From Nonomuraea sp. SYSU D8015 (GTDB lineage Bacteria; Actinomycetota; Actinomycetes; Streptosporangiales; Streptosporangiaceae), in assembly GCF_008065375.1 (NCBI RefSeq), contig NZ_VJYI01000006.1:372001-436000 (forward strand): a DNA stretch of 64,000 nt, in the 5' to 3' direction. Below, one piece after another: positions 7,957 to 16,511 of the stretch (within the stretch, counting starts at the first letter, position 1; each line of letters opens with the position of its first letter). A program made the translations under genes and the position numbers. The notes under the pieces were generated by a model. That model was not told where the DNA came from. It did no database searches and was given only the letters and a program-made list of their open reading frames with translations.

Positions 7957-8759
7957 GCCACGCCGCCCAGCAGGAGCTCCTCCCAGGGGGCGAGCGGCCC
8001 CGGGAGGCGCTCGTCCGGGCGCCATTCGGGGAAGTGCACCACGCCCGGCTCCACCAGCGTCAGCCCGTCGAAGTAGGCGGCGATGTCCGCTCGCCGGCGA
8101 AAGTGGCCGGTGCCCATGGTGGCCTGGAGCAGGGCCTCCAGCGCCTTGGCCTTGGGGCTGGGGGAGGACATGAAGTTGGAGGCGGCGAGGTAGCTGCCCG
8201 GCGCCAGCGCGGCCATGTACCGCTTGATCAGCCCGTGCGGGTCCTCCTGGTCGGAGAACAGGTGCAGCAGGCCGATGGCCAGAATCGCCGTGGGCTGCGT
8301 CAGGTCGATCAGCCGAGTCACGGACGGGTGCCCGAGCACGGTGTAGACGTCGCGGGCGTCGGCGGTGACGGCGTCGGCGTTCGGGTTGCCGTTCAGTATC
8401 GCGCGGGCGTGCGGCTCCACCATGGGGTCGATGTCGACGTAGACCACCCGGCACCGGGGATCGGCGAACTGGGCGACCTCGTGCGTGTTCTCCACCGTGG
8501 GCAGCCCCGCGCCCAGATCGATGACCTGCCGGACGCCCGCCTCGCGGACCAGGAAGTCGACCACCCGGCCGACGAAGGCCCGGTTGCACCAGACCAGGTT
8601 CACCACCTCGGGCACGGCGTCCTTCAGTCTCCTGGCCACCGAACGGTCGGAGGCGAAGTTCTCCATTCCGCCGAGCAGGGCGTCGTGGACGCGGGCCACG
8701 CTCGGCCGCTCCGGATCGACACCGGGAGGAGCCCACTCGTGCGCGCTGCTGAGACTCAC
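7944..8759 (-). CDS. SAM-dependent methyltransferase, DUF574 type
   Basis: A 271-residue protein of the actinobacterial DUF574/Methyltransf_19 family. After a polar N-terminus come PSVARVHDALLGGMENFASDR (quoted region about residues 19-39), then the SAM-binding motif VIDLGAGLPT (about 79-88) and VVYVDIDPMV (about 105-114). Streptomycetes and relatives hold many copies; none that I know has a firm substrate. The family-typical N-terminus starts at the ATG at 8759. The gene's 3' end is amplified as the 23-bp tandem repeat, but only the first stop is used, so the protein is intact. Confidence 0.88.
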   Translation of the reverse strand: MSLSSAHEWAPPGVDPERPSVARVHDALLGGMENFASDRSVARRLKDAVPEVVNLVWCNRAFVGRVVDFLVREAGVRQVIDLGAGLPTVENTHEVAQFADPRCRVVYVDIDPMVEPHARAILNGNPNADAVTADARDVYTVLGHPSVTRLIDLTQPTAILAIGLLHLFSDQEDPHGLIKRYMAALAPGSYLAASNFMSSPSPKAKALEALLQATMGTGHFRRRADIAAYFDGLTLVEPGVVHFPEWRPDERLPGPLAPWEELLLGGVARKP

Positions 8760-8922
8760 CTGGCCCCCTTCGCAGTAGGGTCCGTTGACGCGGATCGTAT
8801 CCGCACCTGGGGCTCCGAGACCGACCTGGCATCCGGTTGTCAGGAGAGTCAGACCGTCATGTCGAGCAGCCCGCCACGAGCGCGCCGAGCGCGGTCGCCC
8901 GCCCGCCGGCCCTTTGCGCGGG

Positions 8923-8946
8923 GTTTACCAGGCGCTGTCCGGGTAG
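8923..8946 (+). promoter_or_regulatory. Sigma-B-like promoter for the PRC-barrel gene
   Basis: GTTT (8923-8926), a 14-base spacer and GGGTAG (8941-8946) fit the stress-sigma consensus. The ATG is 44 bases downstream and is preceded by AGAGAGGA, so unlike the others in this window this transcript has a normal leader. Confidence 0.6.
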
Positions 8947-8990
8947 CGGGAGCGTGCCCGAGAAGACGGAAGAGAGAGGAACGAGCCCTT

Positions 8991-9335
8991 ATGGAGCTCT
9001 GGGACTATCGACCTGACGTCTATGACCGCGGCCGGAGCTTGGACCTGGTCGGATACCACGTACAGGCGACGGACGGGCGAATCGGGTCCGTCGACGAGGC
9101 GACGTACGAGGTCGGCGAGAGCTACATCATCGTCGACACCGGTCCGTGGATCTTCGGCAAGAAGGTCTTGCTCCCGGCGCAGGTCGTCACGAGCATCGAC
9201 CCTCAGGAGCGCGTCGTTCACGTGGCGCGTACCAAGTCCGAGATCAAGGACGCGCCCGAGTTCGACGCGGGCACGTTCAAGGAACCCGAGTACCGAGCCC
9301 GGATTGGGGACTACTACGGCCGGTTCCCCGGGTGA
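8991..9335 (+). CDS. PRC-barrel domain protein
   Basis: A 114-residue protein whose first 80 residues form a PRC-barrel: LVGYHVQATDGRIGSVDEATYE, then YIIVDTGPWIFGKKVLLPAQVV. The C-terminal part is charged and ends with RARIGDYYGRF. PRC-barrels are small beta-barrels found in RimM and photosynthetic reaction centres; stand-alone actinobacterial copies are usually stress-related and of unknown partner. A sigma-B-like promoter at 8923-8946 and an AGAGAGGA ribosome-binding site support expression. A strong hairpin follows at 9357. Confidence 0.85.
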   Translation: MELWDYRPDVYDRGRSLDLVGYHVQATDGRIGSVDEATYEVGESYIIVDTGPWIFGKKVLLPAQVVTSIDPQERVVHVARTKSEIKDAPEFDAGTFKEPEYRARIGDYYGRFPG

Positions 9336-9356
9336 CCTCCACGTGCCGTGAAAGGA

Positions 9357-9384
9357 GGGCCGCGCCCCGTCCGGGGCGCGGCCC
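9357..9384 (+). terminator. Perfect 12-bp GC hairpin
   Basis: GGGCCGCGCCCC (9357-9368) and GGGGCGCGGCCC (9373-9384) pair perfectly across the four-base loop GTCC, 21 bases after the PRC-barrel stop, followed by TTCGTC. It would end that transcript before the VOC gene. Confidence 0.75.
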
Positions 9385-9441
9385 TTCGTCGCTTCGCCGT
9401 ACCTGACAGGAGATGGCAGGTACGCCTGGAACGCTGGACGC

Positions 9442-9816
9442 ATGACAACGAAGGCGAAGCTCCTGGCGGTCACCCTCGACTGCGCGGAGCCCAAGAAACT
9501 GGCCGAGTTCTACCACGAGGTCACCGGCTGGGAGATCCAGTATTCCGAGGACGAGTACGCTGCCGTGGGCGACGGCACCACGAACATCTACTTCGGCCGC
9601 GTCCCCGACCGCACGCCGGTCACCTGGCCCAGCCCGGACAAGCAGTTCCATTTCGACTTCCGGGTGCCCGACGTGGAGAAGGCGGCCGAGGAGTACGTCG
9701 CGCTGGGGGCCACCAAGCCCGAGTTCCAGCCCGGGGTCACGGAGGACGGGGTCCGGTGGATCGTCCTTCAGGATCCGGAGGGCCACCTGTTCTGTGTGTG
9801 CCCGGAGCCGTCCTGA
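9442..9816 (+). CDS. VOC/glyoxalase-fold protein
   Basis: A 124-residue member of the vicinal oxygen chelate superfamily. Two beta-alpha-beta-beta-beta modules are visible: LLAVTLDCAEPKKLAEFYHEVTGWEIQ at the N-terminus (start of module one) and FDFRVPDVEKAAEEYVALGA for module two, ending DPEGHLFCVC. The Glu/Gly/His pattern of the last strand is common in small actinobacterial VOC proteins with resistance or dioxygenase roles, but the ligand is not known. The ATG at 9442 fits the first strand; there is no strong ribosome-binding site. Confidence 0.82.
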   Translation: MTTKAKLLAVTLDCAEPKKLAEFYHEVTGWEIQYSEDEYAAVGDGTTNIYFGRVPDRTPVTWPSPDKQFHFDFRVPDVEKAAEEYVALGATKPEFQPGVTEDGVRWIVLQDPEGHLFCVCPEPS

Positions 9817-9970
9817 CCTGCGATGACGTCAGGCGTCCCGGCCACAGGTCCGTACGGGCCGCATCTCTCAATTAGCCAATGATCCACCTAAAGTATGATT
9901 CCTCGGCTCCGCTTCCCTCCTAAGCTGGAGCAATGCTCTTGGAAGGATCCATGCCCCTGCGTGGGCGAAC

Positions 9971-10861
9971 ATGACCTGGCTCGGCCTGATCATCGCCCTG
10001 GCGGGAGCGCTCGGATACGCGCTTGGCGCAGCCCTGCAACAGTACGAGGCCGTGGCCGAGGGCGCCTCGCTCAAGCTGGTGAAACGCCCTCGCTGGTGGA
10101 TCGGCGGCGTCATCGGGTTCACGGGGGCCTGCCTGCACGCCGTGGCGCTGAGCTTCGCCCCGCTGGTCGCCGTCCAGCCGATCAGCGTGGCCACGCTGGT
10201 GTTCGCCGTGCCGCTGGCCGCTTTCATGTACGGGCGCAAGCCGTACAAAGCGGAGATCTTCGGCTCGATCGCGGTGGCCGTGGGGCTGCTCTGGCTCATG
10301 CTGCTGGTGCCGCAGCACCACGTGACGCCGCGACTGGGCGACGGGGCCGCGATCGGGTTCCTCGCGGTGATCGGTGTGATCGTCCTGGTCACCCAGGTGA
10401 TGGCCACCCGTGTCCACGGGGCGGGCCGGGCGCTGCTGTTGTCCGTGGGCGCGGGGGTGGTCACGGCCAGCGTGTCGACGTTCGTGCGTGTGGTGGGCGG
10501 CGGCATGGAGGGGGATTGGGGGCGGCTCGTGCACTGGTTCACGCTCGCCATCCCCGTGCTGCTGGTCTGCGCTGTGGTGCTGTTGCAGCGCTCGTACGCG
10601 GTGGGATATTTCGGGATCGCGTACGCCGGCGTGCAGGTCATCGACCCGATCACCTCGGTCCTGGCGGGCGCGCTCCTCCTGGGCGAGCCGCTGCCGACGA
10701 GCCCATCGACGGCGATCCCCGCCCTGCTGGCCAGCGCCCTGACCATCGCCGGCACGATCACCTTGGGCCGCCTGGCCCCGGACCACAGCCGCCCCGCCCC
10801 CGTCGACCCCACCCCCGCCCCCGCACCCCACCCGGTAACGGTCGCCTCGGACGCCAGCTGA
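9971..10861 (+). CDS. DMT-family membrane transporter
   Basis: A 296-residue protein with about nine to ten membrane helices. It resembles actinobacterial DMT proteins distantly related to NIPA-type transporters: it begins TWLGLIIALAGALGYALGAALQQ, has FAPLVAVQPISVATLVFAVPL in the middle, and a paired second half with YAGVQVIDPITSVLAGALLLGE. The last 30 residues are Pro/Ala-rich and cytoplasmic. The transported substrate is unknown. It stands alone and is followed by degenerate tandem repeats that begin four bases after its stop. Confidence 0.78.
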   Translation: MTWLGLIIALAGALGYALGAALQQYEAVAEGASLKLVKRPRWWIGGVIGFTGACLHAVALSFAPLVAVQPISVATLVFAVPLAAFMYGRKPYKAEIFGSIAVAVGLLWLMLLVPQHHVTPRLGDGAAIGFLAVIGVIVLVTQVMATRVHGAGRALLLSVGAGVVTASVSTFVRVVGGGMEGDWGRLVHWFTLAIPVLLVCAVVLLQRSYAVGYFGIAYAGVQVIDPITSVLAGALLLGEPLPTSPSTAIPALLASALTIAGTITLGRLAPDHSRPAPVDPTPAPAPHPVTVASDAS

Positions 10862-11305
10862 CCCACCCCTGACGGGGCTCTTCCCCTTCGCCGGACCCTG
10901 TGACCGGTTCTTCCCCCGCCCGGTCCCGTGACGGACTCTCGCCTTCGACCCGGCCCTGTGACGGGCTCTTCGCCCCCCGCCCGGCAGAAGCCGGCGTGAT
11001 CGCGGCATATCCGCCCTCCGGGCCAGTGGCACACCTGACCCTGGCGCAGCCCGCACCTTCGCCTTCAAGTCGCACCGGACCTGCGCTCCGGCCTTGAGCC
11101 ACGCGCGTTGGGGCCGCGCCGAGCCCGCATCCGAGCCGAGGCCGCGCCCCCATCTCCCGCGCAGCCGCGTCCGGTGCCGGTCATCACGCGGCCTTCCGCC
11201 CCAAAGGCCCCGCCGAGCCTCGGCGGCGATCACCGGCACGCGTCGGCGGCGCCGTCACCCGGCCCATCGCCGCCACGTGGTCAGGGGCGGCTACCACCGT
11301 GTCCA
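10862..11305. repeat. 444-bp gap with degenerate ~30-bp tandem repeats
   Basis: Four imperfect copies of a unit built on CCCTGTGACGGGCTCTTC span about 10865-10986, with TGAC at 10870, 10901, 10929 and 10959. Near 10990-11005 a stretch resembles the 23-bp unit of the 7865 repeat (GCCGG-GTGATC-CGG). From 11010 to 11305 I see no convincing gene on either strand; the long frames there lack coding-like composition. Confidence 0.6.
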
Positions 11306-12496
11306 TCAACTCCTATCCGCGACAACCGTCGTCGTCGCCGTCGGCGGGCGCCAGCGCAGCACCTCGTCCATGGACCGCAACATCAAGTCCGGCATCATCC
11401 TCGACGCCACCGACACCCCCAGATCACGCAACCAGACCGCGACCGGATTGCGGACCTTCGTCACCCGGCAGATGCTCATCGACTGCCGCACCACCTTCGA
11501 CGTCCGCTCCAGCCGATCCGCGGTGTATCCGGCGAGGAGGTCCTCGGCCACGCCGCCACCGCTCCCGTCGCGCCACTGACCCGCGTGGTGGGCGAGCACG
11601 ACCGCGTCCTCGATCGCCTGACACGCCCCCTGCCCGAGATTCGGCGTCATCGCATGCGCGGCATCACCCACCAGCGCCACCTTCCCTCGGTGGAAGGCAG
11701 GCAGCGGCGTGTCGAAGTAGTACACGTCGTTCCGGATGACGTCGGCGGGATCGGCCGCCCGCAGCAGGGTGGGAATCGGCTCGTGCCAGTCCCCGAACCT
11801 GCGCACCAGTTCCTCCCGCTCGTCCCGGAACACGGTCCCCGCGGGCAGCACATCGGTCGCGTACACGTACACGGTGTCCCCGGCCAGCAGAGTGACCCCG
11901 AAGACGAGCCCCTTGCCCCAGCTCTCGGTGCTCCGGATGTCGAGATCTCCCCGGGGTACGAGCCCGCGCCAGGCCGTCACCCCTGAGTACGTCGGCCCCG
12001 GATGCCGCGGGAAGAGCGTCTGCCGCGTCTTCGAGTGGATCCCGTCCGCGGCCACCACCAGATCGGCGTGGAGATCGCCCTCGTCGGTACGCACCACCCC
12101 GCTGCCGGCATCCACCCCCGACACGCTGACCCCCAGCCGCAGCTCACCCTTCCTCAACGCGTCTACAAGCACCTCCATCAACGTCGCCCGCAGCATGACG
12201 ACCACCGAGTCCCCGTAGCGGGCGTCCGCGGCGTCGGGAGTGGTGTGCGTCAGCCACCGCCCGTCCGATCGGCGGAGCCCCACCTGCCCCTGGATCTTGG
12301 AGAACTCGCGTATGGGGTCGCCGAGCCCGATCGTGTCGAGCGCTTTGAGGGCGTTGGCCGCGATCGCGAGCCCGGACCCGACCGGGTCGATCTTCGGCGC
12401 CCTCTCCAGCACGGTCACGTCCCACCCTTTGCCGCGCAGCGCGATCGCGCTGGTCAGCCCACCGATACCGCCACCGATCACTACAGCCCTGGGCAT
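11306..12496 (-). CDS. FAD-dependent monooxygenase
   Basis: A 396-residue group A flavoprotein monooxygenase (PHBH fold). The dinucleotide-binding GGGIGG is at residues 8-13, the NADPH/FAD motif VVAADGIHSKTR is mid-protein, and VGDAAHAMTPNLGQGA is the second FAD motif. The length is typical. These enzymes hydroxylate aromatic or similar substrates using NAD(P)H and oxygen; which one is unknown. GGAGGAGG lies before the ATG at 12496. It is divergent from a TetR regulator, with three ACTAC-N4-GTAGT operators between them, so it is very probably that regulator's target. Confidence 0.9.
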   Translation of the reverse strand: MPRAVVIGGGIGGLTSAIALRGKGWDVTVLERAPKIDPVGSGLAIAANALKALDTIGLGDPIREFSKIQGQVGLRRSDGRWLTHTTPDAADARYGDSVVVMLRATLMEVLVDALRKGELRLGVSVSGVDAGSGVVRTDEGDLHADLVVAADGIHSKTRQTLFPRHPGPTYSGVTAWRGLVPRGDLDIRSTESWGKGLVFGVTLLAGDTVYVYATDVLPAGTVFRDEREELVRRFGDWHEPIPTLLRAADPADVIRNDVYYFDTPLPAFHRGKVALVGDAAHAMTPNLGQGACQAIEDAVVLAHHAGQWRDGSGGGVAEDLLAGYTADRLERTSKVVRQSMSICRVTKVRNPVAVWLRDLGVSVASRMMPDLMLRSMDEVLRWRPPTATTTVVADRS

Positions 12497-12513
12497 GTCA
12501 GGACCTCCTCCTC

Positions 12514-12571
12514 ACTACGTCTGTAGTGTCACCATACTACGCCCGTAGTCCGGTTGCACTACCGCTGTAGT
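12514..12571. promoter_or_regulatory. Three phased TetR operators in a divergent promoter
   Basis: ACTAC-N4-GTAGT occurs three times, at 12514-12527, 12536-12549 and 12558-12571. Starts are exactly 22 bp apart, two helical turns, so all face the same side of the DNA. TAGTAT -10-like sequences for both directions overlap sites 2 and 3. The region separates the FAD monooxygenase (start 12496) from the TetR gene (start 12582). Confidence 0.85.
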
Positions 12572-12581
12572 ATCGGGTTCC

Positions 12582-13136
12582 GTGAAACGCTCAGAGACCG
12601 TCGCGGACACGGCCATCACGTTGCTGGCCGAGCGAGGCATGCGCGGCCTCACCCACCGGGCCGTCGACGAGGCGGCCGGCCTGCCGCCCGGATCGACGTC
12701 CAACCTGGCGCGCACCCGCGCCGCCCTGCTGGAGCTGACCCTGTCGCGGCTCACGGAGCTGGAGCTACGGGCGCTGGCGCCGGTCTTCCAGAGCGAGGCG
12801 CTGGAACCGTCGGACGTGCCCGGCCGGATGGCGGAGGCGGTGCACGTCCAGCTGCGGGACCGCAGACGCACGCTGGCCCGCTACGAACTGGCGCTGGAGG
12901 CGACGAGGCGCCCGGAGCTGCGCGCGATCTACGACGCGGCGGGCCGCCACTTCCGCGACCCCGCCGTCGCCCTGCTGGCCGCACTGGGCTCACGCGATCC
13001 GGCACGACACGCACGCCAACTGGTGGCCTTCGGCGAGGGGCTGATGTTCGACGCCATAGCCGGCGCGGGCACCACGCCCACACTGGACGACCTCAACGAG
13101 GCCATGCGGGATCTCTTGGCCGGCATGCTCCGCTGA
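12582..13136 (+). CDS. TetR-family regulator
   Basis: A 184-residue regulator. The N-terminal helix-turn-helix is seen in ETVADTAITLLAERGMRGLTHRAVDEAAGLPPGSTSNL, within residues 5-42, with the recognition helix near residues 33-42. The C-terminal ligand domain is helical and has the RYELALEATRRPELR segment seen in many actinobacterial homologues. It starts at the GTG at 12582. Three phased palindromes lie immediately upstream, so it probably represses itself and the divergent FAD monooxygenase until a substrate-like ligand binds. Confidence 0.88.
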   Translation: MKRSETVADTAITLLAERGMRGLTHRAVDEAAGLPPGSTSNLARTRAALLELTLSRLTELELRALAPVFQSEALEPSDVPGRMAEAVHVQLRDRRRTLARYELALEATRRPELRAIYDAAGRHFRDPAVALLAALGSRDPARHARQLVAFGEGLMFDAIAGAGTTPTLDDLNEAMRDLLAGMLR

Positions 13137-13354
13137 ACCCGCCCCTCCGGACCACACGCCGCCCAGCCGGCGCTGCCGGCCCGCTCTCTCTGCGTCCGCG
13201 TGCCGCCCGGTCCCATGCCCGGCCGGCCACGGGACGCGGACCCGCAGTGCCTCACCCGACCCCGTGCCCGCCCTGCCAGCACGGCGGTCAGGAGCGGACG
13301 GGAGGCCTGAGGAAGGGCGGGCCGCACAGTGGTGCAGTCCCTACTAGCGCGGGG

Positions 13355-13996
13355 TTACGTGAGCGTCACGTTCCCGTGCCGTCCGGACAGTACGGCGCTC
13401 AGGCCGGGGCGTGGGGTCCGGGCGAGACCGGGATACGGTTCGGCCCGGTCGAGCCCCACGCCGACGGCCGCCAGGTCCTTCCGCACCGCGTCCCGGTCGG
13501 GGTGGCCGATGGTCAGCGACACCAGCTCGACCAGCGGCAGGCCGCTCTCGGCCGGATGCCGTGTGGTGCCCCAGTCGATCAGGAACGGCAGCAGCCCGCC
13601 GTGCCCGGCCTGATCGGGTGGGGTGAGCCGCCAGCACAGCAGGTCGCCGGTCGGGGTGCGCCGGGACATGTCCTGCGGGTCCCCGGGGTCGTAGCCCTGG
13701 ACGCGGGACCGCGCGACGACCGCGTCGATGTCCTCGACCGCCACGGCCCAGCCGACCAGCGCCGCCCCCTCCAACTCGTCGATCCTGAACGGTCTCGGCC
13801 CGGGCGGCGCCTCCTGCTCGGGGTCAGGGCCGATGATCTCGAGGTAGCTCCTGCCGCCGAGGCCGACCAGGTGGTTGCGCGTGCCGAAGCCGGGGTGCCG
13901 CCCGCCCACGGCGGGTCGCACGCCGAGCCGCCGCTCCAGGTCGGTCACGGTCGCTTCCAGGTCGGGAGTCGCGTATACGAGATGATCCAGCGTCAT
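13355..13996 (-). CDS. VOC-like (glyoxalase-like domain) protein
   Basis: A 213-residue protein beginning MTLDHLVYATPDLEATVTDLE, the signature of the longer glyoxalase-like family with one domain of about 170 residues. YLEIIGPDPEQ supplies the metal-site Glu strand. The start at 13996 was chosen because the fold begins exactly there; the open frame extends 30 codons upstream without coding character. Function unknown; related proteins are often called glyoxalase-like without a demonstrated reaction. It is a few bases from the 3' end of the pseudokinase gene but has its own frame on the same strand. The 218 bases between 13137 and 13354 show no gene. Confidence 0.78.
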   Translation of the reverse strand: MTLDHLVYATPDLEATVTDLERRLGVRPAVGGRHPGFGTRNHLVGLGGRSYLEIIGPDPEQEAPPGPRPFRIDELEGAALVGWAVAVEDIDAVVARSRVQGYDPGDPQDMSRRTPTGDLLCWRLTPPDQAGHGGLLPFLIDWGTTRHPAESGLPLVELVSLTIGHPDRDAVRKDLAAVGVGLDRAEPYPGLARTPRPGLSAVLSGRHGNVTLT

Positions 13997-14018
13997 GGCT
14001 TCACCATTGTGAGTGCTC

Positions 14019-16490
14019 TCAGCACATTTCGCGGTACGGCAGCTCCGGCAGGTGCCTCGCCCACTCCTGCGGGGAGAGGCCGCCATATCGGGAGCAAATG
14101 TGCGCGGCGTGGTCGGTGGGCGGCGGCTCGCGGTTCAGGTCGATGGTGAGGACGACGCCACGCCCGGTCAGGACCCGCAGCCATCGCCCGTCCGGGGTGA
14201 AGACGGCCCGCGCCGGACGGTCCACACCGGTCGCAGCCACCGGCCGATCGACGACCAGCAGGCCGCCGTCGGCGTCGGCCGGTACGCCGCCGTCCGGGTG
14301 CGGCGGGCTCTCCTTCCCGAGGCGCCATACCCGTACGCGGTCGCTGTCGGTGCTGGCCAGCAGCTGCCCGTCCGCGCTGAACCGCAGGTACCCAGGCGAC
14401 GGCCGTAGCCGCGTGGACTGCGTGGGCACGCCGTCCAGCCCGTAGATCTGGATGCCGCTCTCCTCCGCGATGGCCACCCGCCGCCCGTCCGGCGCGAACG
14501 TCGTGTACTCCCACGGCATCCTCTCCAGCCACGCCGCCTGCGACTCGCGGCCGCCGGGACGCCGGAGCTCGGATCTCCTGCCGGCGAACACCAGCGCCAG
14601 CCGGTCGTCCGGACCGACCACCGCGTACTCGCCCACGAAAGCCGCCCGCCGCGCCCGCAGGTCCCACGCCCACCGCTCGCCCGACTGCCTGGCCGCCGCG
14701 AACAGCAGCCCGCCGCCGGGGCTGAACCACGCCGCCTGCTCCCCGGGCGCGCCGAGCCCCCGGCCGAAGGGCGGGCCCACGCTCGGGGAACCTGTGTCCC
14801 ACAGGTACGAGCGATCGACCCCGACCAGCGCCAGCGTCCGGTCGTCGGGCGACCAGGCCATGGCCCGTACGCTCTGGGCGGGACCCGCGGTCCTGGCGAT
14901 CTCACGGCCGGACGCCAGGTCGTACACCCGCAGCGTGTTCTCCTCCAGCGCCGCCAGCTTGGCGCCGTCGTCGCTGACGGCGTGCAGCGAACGCGGCCCC
15001 GCCCACGGATCGGCGAACACCGCCACCGCCGCGTCCGCCGCCGTCAGCGCCCGCCGCGCCTCCGGGATGGGCGCGAGCCGCCAGGCGGCCAGGCTGAGCT
15101 TGCGTGCCGCCACCGGGTCGATCAGCCGCAACCCCTCCGCCCGCGTGGCCGCCACCTTGGCCATCGCCCGGTCGAACCGCCCATCGGCGTCGTTCCGCTG
15201 CCAGAACGTCTGCCAGAAGGCCAGGAGCAGCACCAGCGGCAGCAGCGCCGCCACCACGGCCCGCCGCCGGCGCGACCGCCTGCGGCCCCGGACGATCGCC
15301 GCGTCGAGGAACGACTGCTCGCCCGTGCTCAGTGTCACCCGCCGCCGCCCGCTGGCCGCCCAGGCGAGCGCCCGGTCCAGCGGCTCCCCCTGGAGCAGCT
15401 CGGCATCCCGTCGCCCGCCCGCCTGCCACCGCCGCGCCGCCCGCGCCAGTTCCCTCTGCACGGCCAGCCCGTCCCGCTCCCCGTCCAGCCACTCCCGCAG
15501 CCGCGGCCAGGCCCGCAGCAGCGCCGCGTAGGTGATCGCCACCTCGCCCGGCCGCGCGACGGCCTCTTCCGCGCCGTCGCCGGGCCGCTCGGGGACTTGC
15601 CGGTCCGTGAGCAGGCCCTCCTTCGTGTACGCCTCCAGCACGCGCTCGATGGCGGCCACCTCGTCCGCGTCCCGCCCGCCCACCAGCTCCTCCCTGGCGG
15701 CCGGCGTCACCGTGTCGGCGCCCTCCGCGTCCACCCCCACCAGGCGCAGGAAGACGTCGGGCACCTTGTCCTGGTCGGCCGGGCCGAGACGGAGGTAAAC
15801 GGCCTCGGCGCGGGCGCCGAGCGGCGGGTCGTCCACGGGTTCGGGGGGAAGCAGGCGCCCCTGCTGGGACTGCGGGGCGTCGAGCAGGGACAGCAGGAGC
15901 TGGCGGGCGCTGGGGCGGCGTTCGGGGTCGCGGTGCAGGGCGGCGGCCACCAGCCCGCGCAAGGGCCGGTCCAGCCGCTCGCCGTGGCCTAATCGATCGC
16001 CGGACCCGTAGGCGGCGAAGATCAGGAGCCGCCCCCAGGCGTACACGTCCGCGGCCGGCCCGTCAAAGCCGTCGGCCAGCCCCAGGCCCACCAGCCGCGG
16101 CCCCTCGGCGCCGAGGACGACCTTGTCGGGGGTGAGCGCGCCGTGCACCGTGCCCGCCTCGTGCACGGCGGCGAGCGCGGTGGCGGTGGCGGCGGCCAGC
16201 CGGTAGAGGTCGTCGCCCGTGTACGGCCCGTGCCGCTCCACGACCTGGCGAAGAGTCGGACCCTCGATGTACTCGCTGACCAGGTACGGGGGCTCATGGT
16301 CCAGGCAGGCCGTCACCACCGCGGCCACCGACAGCGACCGCACCCGGGCGGCCGCCTCGGCGGCGTCCCGCACAGCAGGCATGGCCAGCGCGTAGCGGGC
16401 GCCCGGCTCGTCGTAGGCCTCGCGGACGATGACCCGCCCGCCGCCGTCGAGCCGGGCGCCGAGCCAGTAGCCCCCCAGCCGATCGGTCAT
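14019..16490 (-). CDS. Pseudokinase - winged-helix - TM - WD40 protein
   Basis: An 823-residue membrane protein with four parts. Residues about 1-205 are a kinase-like domain (SEYIEGPTLRQVV, VHGALTPDKVVLG, DVYAWG). The catalytic HRD is HGA, the following Asn is Lys, and DFG is GLG, so it should not transfer phosphate. Residues about 225-400 match the C-terminal helical/winged region of novel STAND ATPases (ITYAALLRAWPRLREWLDG) but the P-loop NTPase itself is absent. A membrane helix follows at about 411-429. The rest has WD40-like blades (AVSDDGAKLAAL, WSPDDRTLALVG, FSADGQLLAST). Likely a signalling scaffold; the partner is unknown. Confidence 0.8.
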   Translation of the reverse strand: MTDRLGGYWLGARLDGGGRVIVREAYDEPGARYALAMPAVRDAAEAAARVRSLSVAAVVTACLDHEPPYLVSEYIEGPTLRQVVERHGPYTGDDLYRLAAATATALAAVHEAGTVHGALTPDKVVLGAEGPRLVGLGLADGFDGPAADVYAWGRLLIFAAYGSGDRLGHGERLDRPLRGLVAAALHRDPERRPSARQLLLSLLDAPQSQQGRLLPPEPVDDPPLGARAEAVYLRLGPADQDKVPDVFLRLVGVDAEGADTVTPAAREELVGGRDADEVAAIERVLEAYTKEGLLTDRQVPERPGDGAEEAVARPGEVAITYAALLRAWPRLREWLDGERDGLAVQRELARAARRWQAGGRRDAELLQGEPLDRALAWAASGRRRVTLSTGEQSFLDAAIVRGRRRSRRRRAVVAALLPLVLLLAFWQTFWQRNDADGRFDRAMAKVAATRAEGLRLIDPVAARKLSLAAWRLAPIPEARRALTAADAAVAVFADPWAGPRSLHAVSDDGAKLAALEENTLRVYDLASGREIARTAGPAQSVRAMAWSPDDRTLALVGVDRSYLWDTGSPSVGPPFGRGLGAPGEQAAWFSPGGGLLFAAARQSGERWAWDLRARRAAFVGEYAVVGPDDRLALVFAGRRSELRRPGGRESQAAWLERMPWEYTTFAPDGRRVAIAEESGIQIYGLDGVPTQSTRLRPSPGYLRFSADGQLLASTDSDRVRVWRLGKESPPHPDGGVPADADGGLLVVDRPVAATGVDRPARAVFTPDGRWLRVLTGRGVVLTIDLNREPPPTDHAAHICSRYGGLSPQEWARHLPELPYREMC

Positions 16491-16511
16491 GCGGGATCGG
16501 ACGCCGCCTCT

